Assembly (NCBI GenBank): GCA_013336025.1
Contig: JAAXUM010000002.1
Coordinates: forward strand, 1 to 23,016
Direction of reading: 5' to 3'
Origin: Chlorobiaceae bacterium
GTDB lineage: Bacteria > Bacteroidota > Chlorobiia > Chlorobiales > Chlorobiaceae
DNA length: 23,016 nucleotides
Shown: one piece after another, positions 16,291-23,016 of the stretch
How the letters are laid out: each line of letters begins with the position of its first letter
How positions within the stretch are numbered: position 1 is the stretch's first letter
Notes under the pieces: generated by a model
What the model was told of the DNA's origin: nothing
Database searches by the model: none
The model's input: only the letters and a program-made list of their open reading frames with translations
Program-made: the position numbers and the translations under genes

Positions 16291-17646
16291 ATGAAGAGAA
16301 CCGTTCATCGGATGAGCTGCCGCATCCTGGTATGCGTCCTGACCATGCTCTCTTTCTTCTTTTTTTCTGATCACACATCTGCTGAAACAAACCGGAACAG
16401 CATATTTCTTCGCGTTTCCGTCAGCAACAATCGACCTTATATCGGCGAGGAAATTCTCTTGACCTATACGCTGTATTTTAACGGAAACGCCCCTCGAATC
16501 GAGGATACGGCAAATCCTACCCTGCAAAGCGTGTGGGCACGTGAAATCGATCCCGGACGTCACATCCGGAGCGTTGCCGTGACCGTTGACGGTATATCGT
16601 ACAGGAGCGCCATAATCCGCCAATACAAACTTGCTCCGATGAAGCGGGGAAACATCCTGCTTTCGAACTATCGTGTCAAATGCTTTATTCCTGATGAAGC
16701 AGGAAAAGCGGGAGCAATTGTACCCGATAAAGAGGTTATGATCACCGCTCCGGAAATAACGCTCAATGTCAGATCCCTTCCTGAACCGGCACCACAGAGT
16801 TATAACGGCGCTGTCGGCACCTTTACACTCTCGCTCTCATCGGACAGAAAAACAGTTCAGGAAGGCGAACCGTTTCACCTTTTCCTTGCAATAAATGGTA
16901 AAGGAAATCTCCTGACTCTCCATGCACCCGAACTATTCCTTCCAAAAGGCATCAATCAAAAAGAGAACAAGATAACTGCTGCACTTGACAAGAACTCCTC
17001 ACTCTCATCCGGTTCACTCGTCACTTCAATGACCGTCTATGCTGACACAACAGGAAGCATGATGATTTCTCCCGTCCGCTTTGTTTATTTTGATCCGGCA
17101 AAAAAAACTTACAAAATCATCAGCTCTTCACCTTTATCTGTAACCGTCCTTGAAAACGCCATTCCGGAAAAGAAAAGCTCAGCCAGGGAAGCAGAAAAAC
17201 GAGAAGAATTACCGCTTGAACAACAGCCCCTGAGTGAATCTGTTCCGATGAAACTGTTGTTCATCGTTCTGCTTGGTACGGGCGTTGCAATAGCCATCAC
17301 CCTTCTGAAAACATCACGAAAACACAAAAGAAGCGACACGAACGCAGTAATTAAATCAACAGGAGTGCCATCATCGCCAGAGGAGCTGAAAGAACTGGTA
17401 GTGAATACTCTTAAACAAAAAGGAATAGGGAACCCGAAAAGCCTGACGAAAAAGGAACTCTGCAAAGCCATGAAAGCTGCTGCTCTCTCTGATGAGATAT
17501 GCGGAGAACTTGCCGACCTGCTTGAAAAGCTCGACCAGGAGCTTTACAGCCCTATCCAGCAAACAGAACAGCTCCCTCTTCAGAAAAAAACGGCTGATCT
17601 TCTCCTGAAATTGCAAAAAACCTCACAAAACGTACCGAAGCACTGA
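16291..17646 (+). CDS. batD: BatD-like exported membrane protein
   Basis: The 451-residue product has a Sec signal (hydrophobic 11-25, likely cut after TSA31), a long beta-rich periplasmic part (about 38-290) with the BatD/oxygen-tolerance N-terminal pattern VSNNRPYIGEEILLTYTL, a charged linker, a transmembrane helix (about 321-339) and a helical charged cytoplasmic tail. BatD proteins are expected to assemble with VWA Bat proteins in the membrane. This copy is almost 9 kb from the moxR-batA-batB run and on the opposite strand, behind proC. It resembles in layout, but is longer than, the protein at 4629-5600. Exact letter naming within the Bat family is approximate. Confidence 0.85.
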   Translation: MKRTVHRMSCRILVCVLTMLSFFFFSDHTSAETNRNSIFLRVSVSNNRPYIGEEILLTYTLYFNGNAPRIEDTANPTLQSVWAREIDPGRHIRSVAVTVDGISYRSAIIRQYKLAPMKRGNILLSNYRVKCFIPDEAGKAGAIVPDKEVMITAPEITLNVRSLPEPAPQSYNGAVGTFTLSLSSDRKTVQEGEPFHLFLAINGKGNLLTLHAPELFLPKGINQKENKITAALDKNSSLSSGSLVTSMTVYADTTGSMMISPVRFVYFDPAKKTYKIISSSPLSVTVLENAIPEKKSSAREAEKREELPLEQQPLSESVPMKLLFIVLLGTGVAIAITLLKTSRKHKRSDTNAVIKSTGVPSSPEELKELVVNTLKQKGIGNPKSLTKKELCKAMKAAALSDEICGELADLLEKLDQELYSPIQQTEQLPLQKKTADLLLKLQKTSQNVPKH

Positions 17647-17670
17647 ACCCACTCTTGGTTTCCGGTCTCA

Positions 17671-18918
17671 TCACAATCCGGTACACTCCAGGGAGGAAAG
17701 CATCGCCCATGGAAGCAGTGTACAGCTGAGAAGTGTGCCGGCAGGAAAAACATCTCCCGACGGATCCGCCTCAAGCAGGCAATTTGCACCAGAGAGCGAA
17801 GTAATCATGTGCGATTCCACCTTTGATGCTGCAGTGCAGAGGAGTCTGCCGTTCTCCAGCCATACTTTTCCAAACAGAATCCGATACCGTTTCCTGTCAG
17901 GAACAAACGACGTGACAAGTTCAGCGAGAATACTCCCGGACAGCTCTCTGCCCTGAAAACGACATAGGGCAGGAACAACATATTTGACAAAACACACCAT
18001 TGCCGATACCGGATTCCCGGGAAGAGCAAACACCGGTCTGTTATCGGATGTTGCGCCAAAATAGAGCGGTTTTCCCGGCTTTTGCGCAACCGTCCAGAAC
18101 TTTCGCTCAACGCCTTTTTCCTCCAGCAACTCCTGCATAAAATCGTACCTGCCGGTAGAGATACCTCCAGCAGTGACAAGAAGATCACACCCGTCCATTG
18201 CATCATGAAGCGCTTCACGAAGCGCGACCTTCTCATCCGGAGCATGCCTGATCACGGCGATTTCGGCACCTGAAGCCCGACACGCCGCTTCCAGCATAAA
18301 CCGGTTACTGTTGTAAATTGCGGCATGTTCAGCCTTTTCACCAGGCATGCGCAGTTCATCGCCAACGGTTAAAATGGAGACCCTGGGCAAACCGGTCACA
18401 AGTGCCGAAGCGTAGCCAAATGAGGCCAGAACAGCTATCTCCGCAGGTGAAACAGGTGTTCCTTTCCGAAGCAGAAGTTCCCCTTCACGAATCTCTTCAC
18501 CTCTGTAACGCACATTTGCTTTTGGTTTTGGCGCTTTATACACCAGCACAGACTCCTCACCAAACCCGCTGGTATCTTCAAAGGGAACAACCGTATCTGC
18601 ACCCTCAGGCATCGGCGCTCCCGTCATAATCTGCCCGCAGCAACCAGGAAGAACCGGAGAAGAACTGAGCGAGCCCGCCGCAATTTCCTGTGTGATCTTC
18701 AGTCTGACCGGTAAATCTTCCGACAGACCGGCAATATCCTCCATACGCAGGGCAAATCCATCCATAGCCGCGTTGGTAAACCGGGGGAGAGGAAACGGAG
18801 CGGCAACATCTTCAGCAAGTGTCCTCCCCAGCATGTCGGACAAAGAAATCCTCTGGGGAGCAATCGGCAGAACAGATTCCGTAACAATTCGAAAAGCTTC
18901 GTGAACAGTAATCATCAT
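17671..18918 (-). CDS. moeA: Molybdopterin molybdenumtransferase MoeA
   Basis: A 415-residue MoeA, which inserts molybdate into adenylylated molybdopterin in the final step of Moco synthesis. Motifs are FTNAAMDGFAL (47-57), GQIMTGAPMPEGADTVVPFE (from 95), the MoaB/Mog-like domain with SILTVGDEL (181-189), TAGGISTGRYDF (249-260), QKPGKPL (279-285) and ALPGNPVSA (298-306). Length is normal. Its ATG overlaps the stop of the moaC-mogA fusion by four bases (ATGA), indicating translational coupling. The gene converges with batD with only 24 bases between, and no hairpin is evident there. Confidence 0.96.
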   Translation of the reverse strand: MMITVHEAFRIVTESVLPIAPQRISLSDMLGRTLAEDVAAPFPLPRFTNAAMDGFALRMEDIAGLSEDLPVRLKITQEIAAGSLSSSPVLPGCCGQIMTGAPMPEGADTVVPFEDTSGFGEESVLVYKAPKPKANVRYRGEEIREGELLLRKGTPVSPAEIAVLASFGYASALVTGLPRVSILTVGDELRMPGEKAEHAAIYNSNRFMLEAACRASGAEIAVIRHAPDEKVALREALHDAMDGCDLLVTAGGISTGRYDFMQELLEEKGVERKFWTVAQKPGKPLYFGATSDNRPVFALPGNPVSAMVCFVKYVVPALCRFQGRELSGSILAELVTSFVPDRKRYRILFGKVWLENGRLLCTAASKVESHMITSLSGANCLLEADPSGDVFPAGTLLSCTLLPWAMLSSLECTGL

Positions 18919-19853
18919 GCGTGACCATCCCCTTTTATCATGGAAAAAACGTGAAAAACAGCTGGAACCAGTACTTCAAGAGCATCACCGGCAGCACCTG
19001 TGCTTCCTGGCAGACAGATAACAAGAGTAGAATCTATCATACCGGCAACAAGTCTTGAGAGCATGGCGGTTCGAGTTTTGCTTTGCCCCCAGGTAAACAA
19101 TGCCTGTTCTATACCGGGAAGTCTTCTGGTAAATTTCGGTTGCAGCGTATCAACGGTAACATCCCGAGGCCCCAAGCCTGTTCCTCCGGATGTAACGATA
19201 AGTTCAACCCCGTCAGCCGTCCATTTATCAATAATCGCAGCAATCTCCTCCCTGTTGTCAGCTATAATCATAAGTTCTGAAATCGGGCACCCTGCTGCAG
19301 CAAACCCCTCTTTCAGCAATTTTCCCGAACGATCGACAGCATGACCGGAAGAGACTGAATCGGAAAGCACAAGAATTGAAGTTTTCGGCCTGTAACCTTG
19401 TACATCCTGGCGTTTTCCTCCTCTTTTCTCCTCAAGACGGATCGACCCTATCTCCATGGAAAGATCGACAGCCTTGCACATATCATAGATAGTCAGCGCG
19501 GCCACAGAAACTGCCGTAAGAGCTTCCATCTCCACACCTGTCGCTTCCCTTGTTTTTACCGTTGCCGTAATAACAATTCGATCAGCCTGAACATCAAAAG
19601 AAATATCAATCCAGGCAAGATTGAGCTGATGGCATAAAGGAATAAGTGCTGACGTTTGTTTTGCAGCCTGAATTCCCGCCAGCTTTGCCGCCGTAAGCAC
19701 GTTCCCCTTCGGCAAGGCATTCTCTTCAAGCAAACCTATAGTTGCAGAACTCATGGAAATATGTCCGGAAGCCCTTGCGCTTCTCATCGTACCGGGCTTT
19801 CCGGAAACATCAACCATGGCAACGTTCCCGCTGCTGTCAAGATGGGTAAACAT
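18915..19853 (-). CDS. moaC-mogA: MoaC-MogA/MoaB fusion for molybdenum cofactor synthesis
   Basis: A 312-residue two-domain protein. Residues 1-150 are MoaC (cyclic pyranopterin monophosphate synthase partner of MoaA), with KGNVLTAAKLAGI (49-61), PLCHQL (72-77), GVEMEALTAV (106-115) and the catalytic D124 and K127 in YDMCKAVD. Residues 156-312 are a MogA/MoaB domain, which adenylylates molybdopterin, with TSGGTGLGPRDVT (221-233), the RTAMLSR stretch and LPGSTGAAGDA. The fusion joins an early and a late step of the pathway. AGGAG lies five bases before the ATG. moeA is coupled downstream, so MogA-domain product can pass to MoeA. Two TACAAT boxes lie upstream but no convincing -35 accompanies them. 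Confidence 0.95.
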   Translation of the reverse strand: MFTHLDSSGNVAMVDVSGKPGTMRSARASGHISMSSATIGLLEENALPKGNVLTAAKLAGIQAAKQTSALIPLCHQLNLAWIDISFDVQADRIVITATVKTREATGVEMEALTAVSVAALTIYDMCKAVDLSMEIGSIRLEEKRGGKRQDVQGYRPKTSILVLSDSVSSGHAVDRSGKLLKEGFAAAGCPISELMIIADNREEIAAIIDKWTADGVELIVTSGGTGLGPRDVTVDTLQPKFTRRLPGIEQALFTWGQSKTRTAMLSRLVAGMIDSTLVICLPGSTGAAGDALEVLVPAVFHVFSMIKGDGHA

Positions 19854-19929
19854 CGAAACTCCTGTTCTTTATTGTAATTGTAAAACCATTGTCTGCAGAT
19901 GAAATTTTCCAGACAGCAGTAAAGGAAAG

Positions 19930-19942
19930 GGTAATGATTACC
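19930..19942. promoter_or_regulatory. 13-base palindrome upstream of moaC-mogA
   Basis: GGTAAT-G-ATTACC is a perfect palindrome about 75 bases before the moaC-mogA start and just past the end of the phosphodiesterase gene. It could be an operator. It does not look like the known ModE site, and a single copy is weak evidence. Confidence 0.3.
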
Positions 19943-19969
19943 ACCAGTAATTGCAAAAGAAAAGCGAAT

Positions 19970-20800
19970 TCAGGAGAAAAGAGGCGAAAGCGAAAGTGCG
20001 AGATCAGGATAATCGGTTATCAGACCATCAGCACCCATACGCTTCATTGCAAGCATCTCTTCGGGTCGGTTTACCGTCCAGGGAATCACCCGAATGTTTC
20101 GAAGATGCAGGAAGGAGAGCAGCGGTACTGAAACCTGCGAGTAATGCGGATTGACAAATGCAGGAACAAAACCAAGCGTTTCGAGAGAAGACTCAACATC
20201 TTCAGCTCTCTCGACCAAAAGACCATAACAGAGTTCCGGACTCATCCGGTGTGCCGCCTTAAGAATCCTGCTGTCAAATGATTGCAGCCTGATTCGGGAA
20301 ACAACAGACGGGCTCAGATCATGAAGCAGTATCTCTGCATAGAGGGCCGGTAACGGGTGGAGAATATCATCCTGATCCGGCCATGATTTCACTTCAAGAT
20401 TGTACACCATCTCTTCCTGTGGGCAGTGTTCACGCATAAAAGCATCAACGGCGCTGAAAACATCCGAAAGTAATGGTTTGCATGCCGTTATCCGTTCTTG
20501 AAGCGGAAAAGCCGGATCAGTATATCCACAATCAACTGCTGCAATGAGGTCATAATTCATCTGAAAAAGCAGCGAGCGGCTTTCAACATCTTCTGCATAC
20601 CTCGCTGCCGGCTCTCCGGAAAAGTGAGACGCATTCACCCAGGGATCATGAGAAACAACAATCTTTGCATCTTTCGAAAGCAACAGGTCAAGTTCAAGAA
20701 CCCTGACACCGAGTTCAGCCGCCTTACAGAACGCCTGCAAGGTATTTTCAGGATAAAATGCCCTGGCACCGCGGTGCGCCTGTATCTCAAATTCACTCAC
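19970..20800 (-). CDS. Glycerophosphodiester phosphodiesterase
   Basis: A 276-residue GDPD-family enzyme that hydrolyses glycerophosphodiesters to glycerol-3-phosphate and an alcohol. Visible active-site elements (numbered from the chosen start) are AHRGARAFYPENT (H9, R10, E18), the metal-binding ELDLL (E36, D38), SHD (H51) and LEVK (E136, K138), with the late GADGLITDYPDLA typical of the family. There is no signal peptide, so it should be cytoplasmic. The frame is open to a GTG at 20860, but that region encodes the upstream gene's terminator hairpin; the GTG at 20800, directly before SEFEIQAHRG, is therefore preferred, without a strong ribosome binding site. An insertion around residues 55-110 makes it slightly longer than the shortest family members. 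Confidence 0.88.
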   Translation of the reverse strand: MSEFEIQAHRGARAFYPENTLQAFCKAAELGVRVLELDLLLSKDAKIVVSHDPWVNASHFSGEPAARYAEDVESRSLLFQMNYDLIAAVDCGYTDPAFPLQERITACKPLLSDVFSAVDAFMREHCPQEEMVYNLEVKSWPDQDDILHPLPALYAEILLHDLSPSVVSRIRLQSFDSRILKAAHRMSPELCYGLLVERAEDVESSLETLGFVPAFVNPHYSQVSVPLLSFLHLRNIRVIPWTVNRPEEMLAMKRMGADGLITDYPDLALSLSPLFS

Positions 20801-20819
20801 TCTGATTTCTTTAATCAGT

Positions 20820-20848
20820 AAAAAGGGGCCATAAAGCGGCCCCTTTTT
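20820..20848 (-). terminator. Terminator or attenuator between the RsbRD-like gene and the phosphodiesterase gene
   Basis: An 11-bp perfect stem, AAAAAGGGGCC (20820-20830) with GGCCCCTTTTT (20838-20848), around a seven-base loop. It is effectively symmetrical, with T residues on either strand. On the minus strand it follows the RsbRD-like stop by about 20 bases and ends 20 bases before the GTG of the phosphodiesterase gene. Confidence 0.85.
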
Positions 20849-20868
20849 AACGTTCGTCACGGCAATTG

Positions 20869-21384
20869 CTAATCGACAATCAGCCAGTGCTTGAAACCTT
20901 CAAATACCCTGTCAAAAAAGCCCTCTTCCCTCACGCCGGAAGTACTGAAAGGCTCTTTTTCATGCCCGACCAGAGCAAAGTAAATCGCTTTTTCGTAAAA
21001 GTAATTCAACTGATTTGAAAATTCGATTGCCCTGTTCAGATCGATACCTTCAGTAACAATTCCTTCATCAAGAATGTAATGCCAGAGAAGATCACGTTCA
21101 AGCATCAGCGAATAGACCAGTTCACTTGCCTTGATGCCCGACTTTGCACGGATCGCCCCGATCTCACAAAAATGCTGTGCGATAAGACGGTCACGACCCT
21201 CGTTTTTCTCAATCCATTCGCCCAGTTTTCTGATACGGGTATAGACGATATCGTGAAGGGCCTCTCTGGTATACGCAGAATAGCCTTCAGTGAGATGATT
21301 GGTGCGAACATCCTCAACCCATTTCAAGGAGAGGGATTCCGCATGATCTTCAATAAGCGTGATAAAGCGGTTAATCAGCAACAT
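20869..21384 (-). CDS. RsbRD-type N-terminal sensor domain protein
   Basis: A 171-residue, mostly helical soluble protein. The sequence pattern (LITLIEDHAESLSLKWVEDV, then LIAQHFCEIGAIRAKSGIKASELVYSLMLERDLLWHYI) resembles the N-terminal domain found in RsbR-like stressosome and other sensor proteins (RsbRD_N), here without a STAS or kinase output domain. A sensing or partner-binding role is the likely inference; the ligand is unknown. The frame is open to a GTG at 21417, but the ATG at 21384 starts directly at the domain and is preferred; ribosome binding sites are poor for both. A terminator follows. Nothing else of a stressosome is in the window. Confidence 0.6.
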   Translation of the reverse strand: MLLINRFITLIEDHAESLSLKWVEDVRTNHLTEGYSAYTREALHDIVYTRIRKLGEWIEKNEGRDRLIAQHFCEIGAIRAKSGIKASELVYSLMLERDLLWHYILDEGIVTEGIDLNRAIEFSNQLNYFYEKAIYFALVGHEKEPFSTSGVREEGFFDRVFEGFKHWLIVD

Positions 21385-21518
21385 GGTAAATAATTTTAAA
21401 CAGGGAAAACCAGCCACAGTAAAAGCTAAAGCTCCTTGTTGAACTATTCAAATAAAACCGCATTATTCCTTCTGGTGCAGGAATAAAAAAAGGCACTATC
21501 CTGCCGGTAATCCGTTAT

Positions 21519-21830
21519 TCAGGCATTTCGCTTTCCGGGAGCAAAGCGGGCGGACTTAGCCGGAGGTTTCTTTTTTGACTTTCTTTTATGCGCCTTGTTT
21601 CCTCCTCCTGATGCATTCGACAGAGGATGCGATTTGGAACCGCTCATACCAGGACCATCAGGCGAAGAGCCGGTTCGGCTTTTGTTGAACCTGTTTTTGC
21701 GGTACTTCTTTTCAAGATCAGCGTATGGACTTGGCGGGTCAGGTGAGGTATTGAAATTATTAAAATTCGGTTCGTCAATACCTTGATCTACATCATCCAA
21801 AACCACGTCGGGATGAACTTTCTTCAGCAA
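21519..21830 (-). CDS. Low-complexity basic ORF, doubtful gene or remnant
   Basis: A 103-codon frame opening with TTG at 21830, with an in-frame stop nine bases upstream and no ribosome binding site. The N-terminal part is acidic (HPDVVLDDVDQGIDEPN), the middle rich in Asn, Pro and Ser, and the C-terminal 30 residues strongly basic (KAHKRKSKKKPPAKSARF). No domain is recognised; it looks disordered. The charge split and Lys-rich tail would suit a nucleic-acid-binding tail or the end of a longer lost gene. There is no other gene in 21385-22043; the rest of that stretch is AT-rich and shows nothing firm. Confidence 0.4.
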   Translation of the reverse strand: MLKKVHPDVVLDDVDQGIDEPNFNNFNTSPDPPSPYADLEKKYRKNRFNKSRTGSSPDGPGMSGSKSHPLSNASGGGNKAHKRKSKKKPPAKSARFAPGKRNA

Positions 21831-22043
21831 GTTATTTCAATTTATGTTCATGAAATCTCGAGCATTCAAACTCAGGATTATTTTGAAGGGAATTGAATTT
21901 ACAACATTATGGCTAAAATGCAAATAATAGTATTCAGAGATCCATTAAACATAAAAGACCCGGACATTTTACATTGGTTGTTTTCAGGATATGTATTAAC
22001 TTTAAAGATGATGCAATCCAAACTATAACCACGGAGTTTCACT

Positions 22044-22214
22044 ATGGACATTCGCAGATGGATTCTGGCTTTTGTTCTCCCTCCCGCTGCCGTCATGAAC
22101 AAAGAGGCCGGTACAATAATGCTCACCGGAATTCTGACGCTTTTAGGATGGGTTCCTGGAGTTACAGCAGCAGTGATCATGCTGGTTCAGGAACAGAGAC
22201 AGGCCAAGGCATAA
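22044..22214 (+). CDS. Pmp3/YqaE-family small membrane peptide
   Basis: A 56-residue peptide with two hydrophobic helices (about 6-18 and 24-47). It matches the Pmp3/YqaE (UPF0057) family in the first-helix FVLPPAAVMNK and the LTLLGWVPGVTAAVI stretch, where family members usually read LLTLLGWIPGVIHA. Family members in yeast and plants affect membrane potential and salt tolerance; the bacterial role is not clear. GGAG lies eight bases before the ATG at 22044, supporting the start. It lies alone between an AT-rich region and a large inverted repeat. Confidence 0.82.
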   Translation: MDIRRWILAFVLPPAAVMNKEAGTIMLTGILTLLGWVPGVTAAVIMLVQEQRQAKA

Positions 22215-22241
22215 AGAACCCCCTCCTGCACCGTTTCCCTG

Positions 22242-22295
22242 AACAGAGCTGACGATGGAACATCTGTTGCAGACAGTTTCATCATCAGCTCTGTT
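22242..22295 (+). repeat. Long inverted repeat, likely terminator after the Pmp3-like gene
   Basis: Arms AACAGAGCTGACGATG (22242-22257) and CATCATCAGCTCTGTT (22280-22295) pair over 16 positions with one mismatch, and the loop holds a further CTGT/ACAG pairing. Only a short, interrupted T stretch follows, so termination is likely but not certain. Confidence 0.6.
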
Positions 22296-22356
22296 GTTTC
22301 TGTGACTTACAGACACTCCATGCCCTCGTTGCAGAAGACCCCTGACATTTTCAGCA

Positions 22357-23016
22357 ATGGCAACACAACCCATGCATTTTCATCCTTTTGAAGCTGCTTT
22401 CTGCGGTTATTCAGGCTCAGGCAAAACAACACTGATTGCCGCTGTTACACGCAGGCTTTCAGAGCGGTTTTCCGTCGGTTATTACAAACACGGCTGTCAC
22501 CGGTTCGATATTGACCGTGAGGGAAAGGATTCATTTACCATTAAAACATCCGGAGCTGCAGCCGTCATGATTGCTGATCCCGCTAAAAAGGCGGTGATCA
22601 TCGATAATGGTACGTCTCAGCTCCGGGAGCGTCAGATTTTTCTGGATCTTGACCTGCTTTTGGTAGAAGGACTCAAGGAGCTGCCGCTGCCGAAAATCGT
22701 GATGCTTGACCGGGACAGGAAAATTCTTGACCTGTTTGAAAACGGGAGCATCACCAATGTCGCTGCTCTGGTAAAAAACGATCATCAGGCGCTCGACAAA
22801 CAGTACGGAATACCGGTCTTTCACCGCAATGATACCGATGGGATAAGCCTTTTTATTGAATCCATGCTGATACAGAAAAGCAGGGAAACACCCCTTTTCG
22901 GTCTTGTGCTTGCCGGAGGACAAAGTTCACGAATGGGAAGTGACAAGGCTTTGATTTCCTACCACAGGGAAAACCAGCTTGTCAGAACAGCAGGACTTCT
23001 CCATAAGCTGTGCTGT
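22357..23016 (+). CDS. mobB-mobA: MobB-MobA fusion, molybdopterin-guanine dinucleotide synthesis, 3' end missing
   Basis: 220 codons are visible, running off the right edge. Residues 12-170 form a MobB GTP-binding domain: P-loop GYSGSGKTT (17-25), YYKHGCHRFDID, TSGAAAVMI and DLLLVEGLKE (99-108). Residues 181-199 begin the MobA nucleotidyltransferase with LVLAGGQSSRMGSDKA, which attaches GMP to molybdopterin; the rest lies outside the window. In many bacteria mobA and mobB are separate genes, so this is a domain fusion. It is the Moco gene nearest the edge and is divergent from the moeA and moaC-mogA pair. The ATG at 22357 has no clear ribosome binding site; a second ATG lies five codons later. 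Confidence 0.93.
   Translation, partial: MATQPMHFHPFEAAFCGYSGSGKTTLIAAVTRRLSERFSVGYYKHGCHRFDIDREGKDSFTIKTSGAAAVMIADPAKKAVIIDNGTSQLRERQIFLDLDLLLVEGLKELPLPKIVMLDRDRKILDLFENGSITNVAALVKNDHQALDKQYGIPVFHRNDTDGISLFIESMLIQKSRETPLFGLVLAGGQSSRMGSDKALISYHRENQLVRTAGLLHKLCC

Noticed and set aside
19854..19969. A Moco-type riboswitch before moaC-mogA
   Set aside because: Only about 110 bases are available and no multi-stem structure of that kind could be traced by eye; just a short palindrome and a normal ribosome binding site are visible.
21465..21490. Short inverted repeat ATTCCT/AGGAAT followed by A residues, considered as a terminator
   Set aside because: On the minus strand the T run comes before the hairpin rather than after it, and on the plus strand the tail is A, so it is not in terminator order for either direction.
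21909..22028. A 39-codon plus-strand frame upstream of the Pmp3-like gene
   Set aside because: No ribosome binding site, no recognisable motif, and it lies in AT-rich DNA where short frames are expected; it probably covers the promoter region of the next gene.

Overview
The window most resembles a green sulfur bacterium (Chlorobiaceae, Chlorobium/Pelodictyon-like). The strongest marker is a small cytochrome c-555 gene whose mature sequence follows the Chlorobium c-555 pattern, preceded by a lipoprotein paralogue. A BchE-like B12-binding radical SAM protein, Bat/MoxR genes and a stand-alone N-terminal ClpB half fit this. I saw no rRNA, tRNA, CRISPR array, insertion sequence or prophage; it reads as chromosomal core with a few lineage-specific genes.

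Layout. 1-98: start of an exported protein (minus, cut by the window edge). 354-1682: a ClpB carrying only the N-domain, NBD1 and the first part of the middle domain, with its own terminator. 1941-7496 (minus): a MoxR / DUF58 / BatD-like membrane protein / BatA / BatB run, then a small unknown gene. A MoxR AAA+ ATPase and von Willebrand A proteins with intact MIDAS residues point to a membrane-linked protein-remodelling system. 7698-7925: a small two-helix membrane protein divergent from tsaD. 7948-11761 (plus): tsaD, yajC, carA and a class V aminotransferase, ending in a strong terminator. 11879-13988 (plus): an exported TPR protein, possibly a Bat partner, and the radical SAM protein. 14068-15054: the two c-type cytochromes, each with a terminator. 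15141-17646 (plus): a SemiSWEET-like transporter, proC and batD, so Bat components lie at two or three separate places.

17671-23016 is largely molybdenum cofactor synthesis: moeA and a moaC-mogA fusion (minus, coupled by a 4-base overlap), and at the right edge a mobB-mobA fusion (plus, incomplete). Between them are a glycerophosphodiester phosphodiesterase, an RsbRD-like N-terminal sensor domain protein, a low-complexity basic ORF of doubtful status, and a short Pmp3/YqaE-type membrane peptide.

Several starts were moved from the longest ORF to internal codons on the basis of ribosome binding sites, terminators or family alignment. Promoter calls are by eye and tentative. No clearly novel system stands out; the most notable points are the half-ClpB, the dispersed Bat/MoxR set, the paired anchored and soluble c-555 cytochromes, and the two Moco gene fusions.
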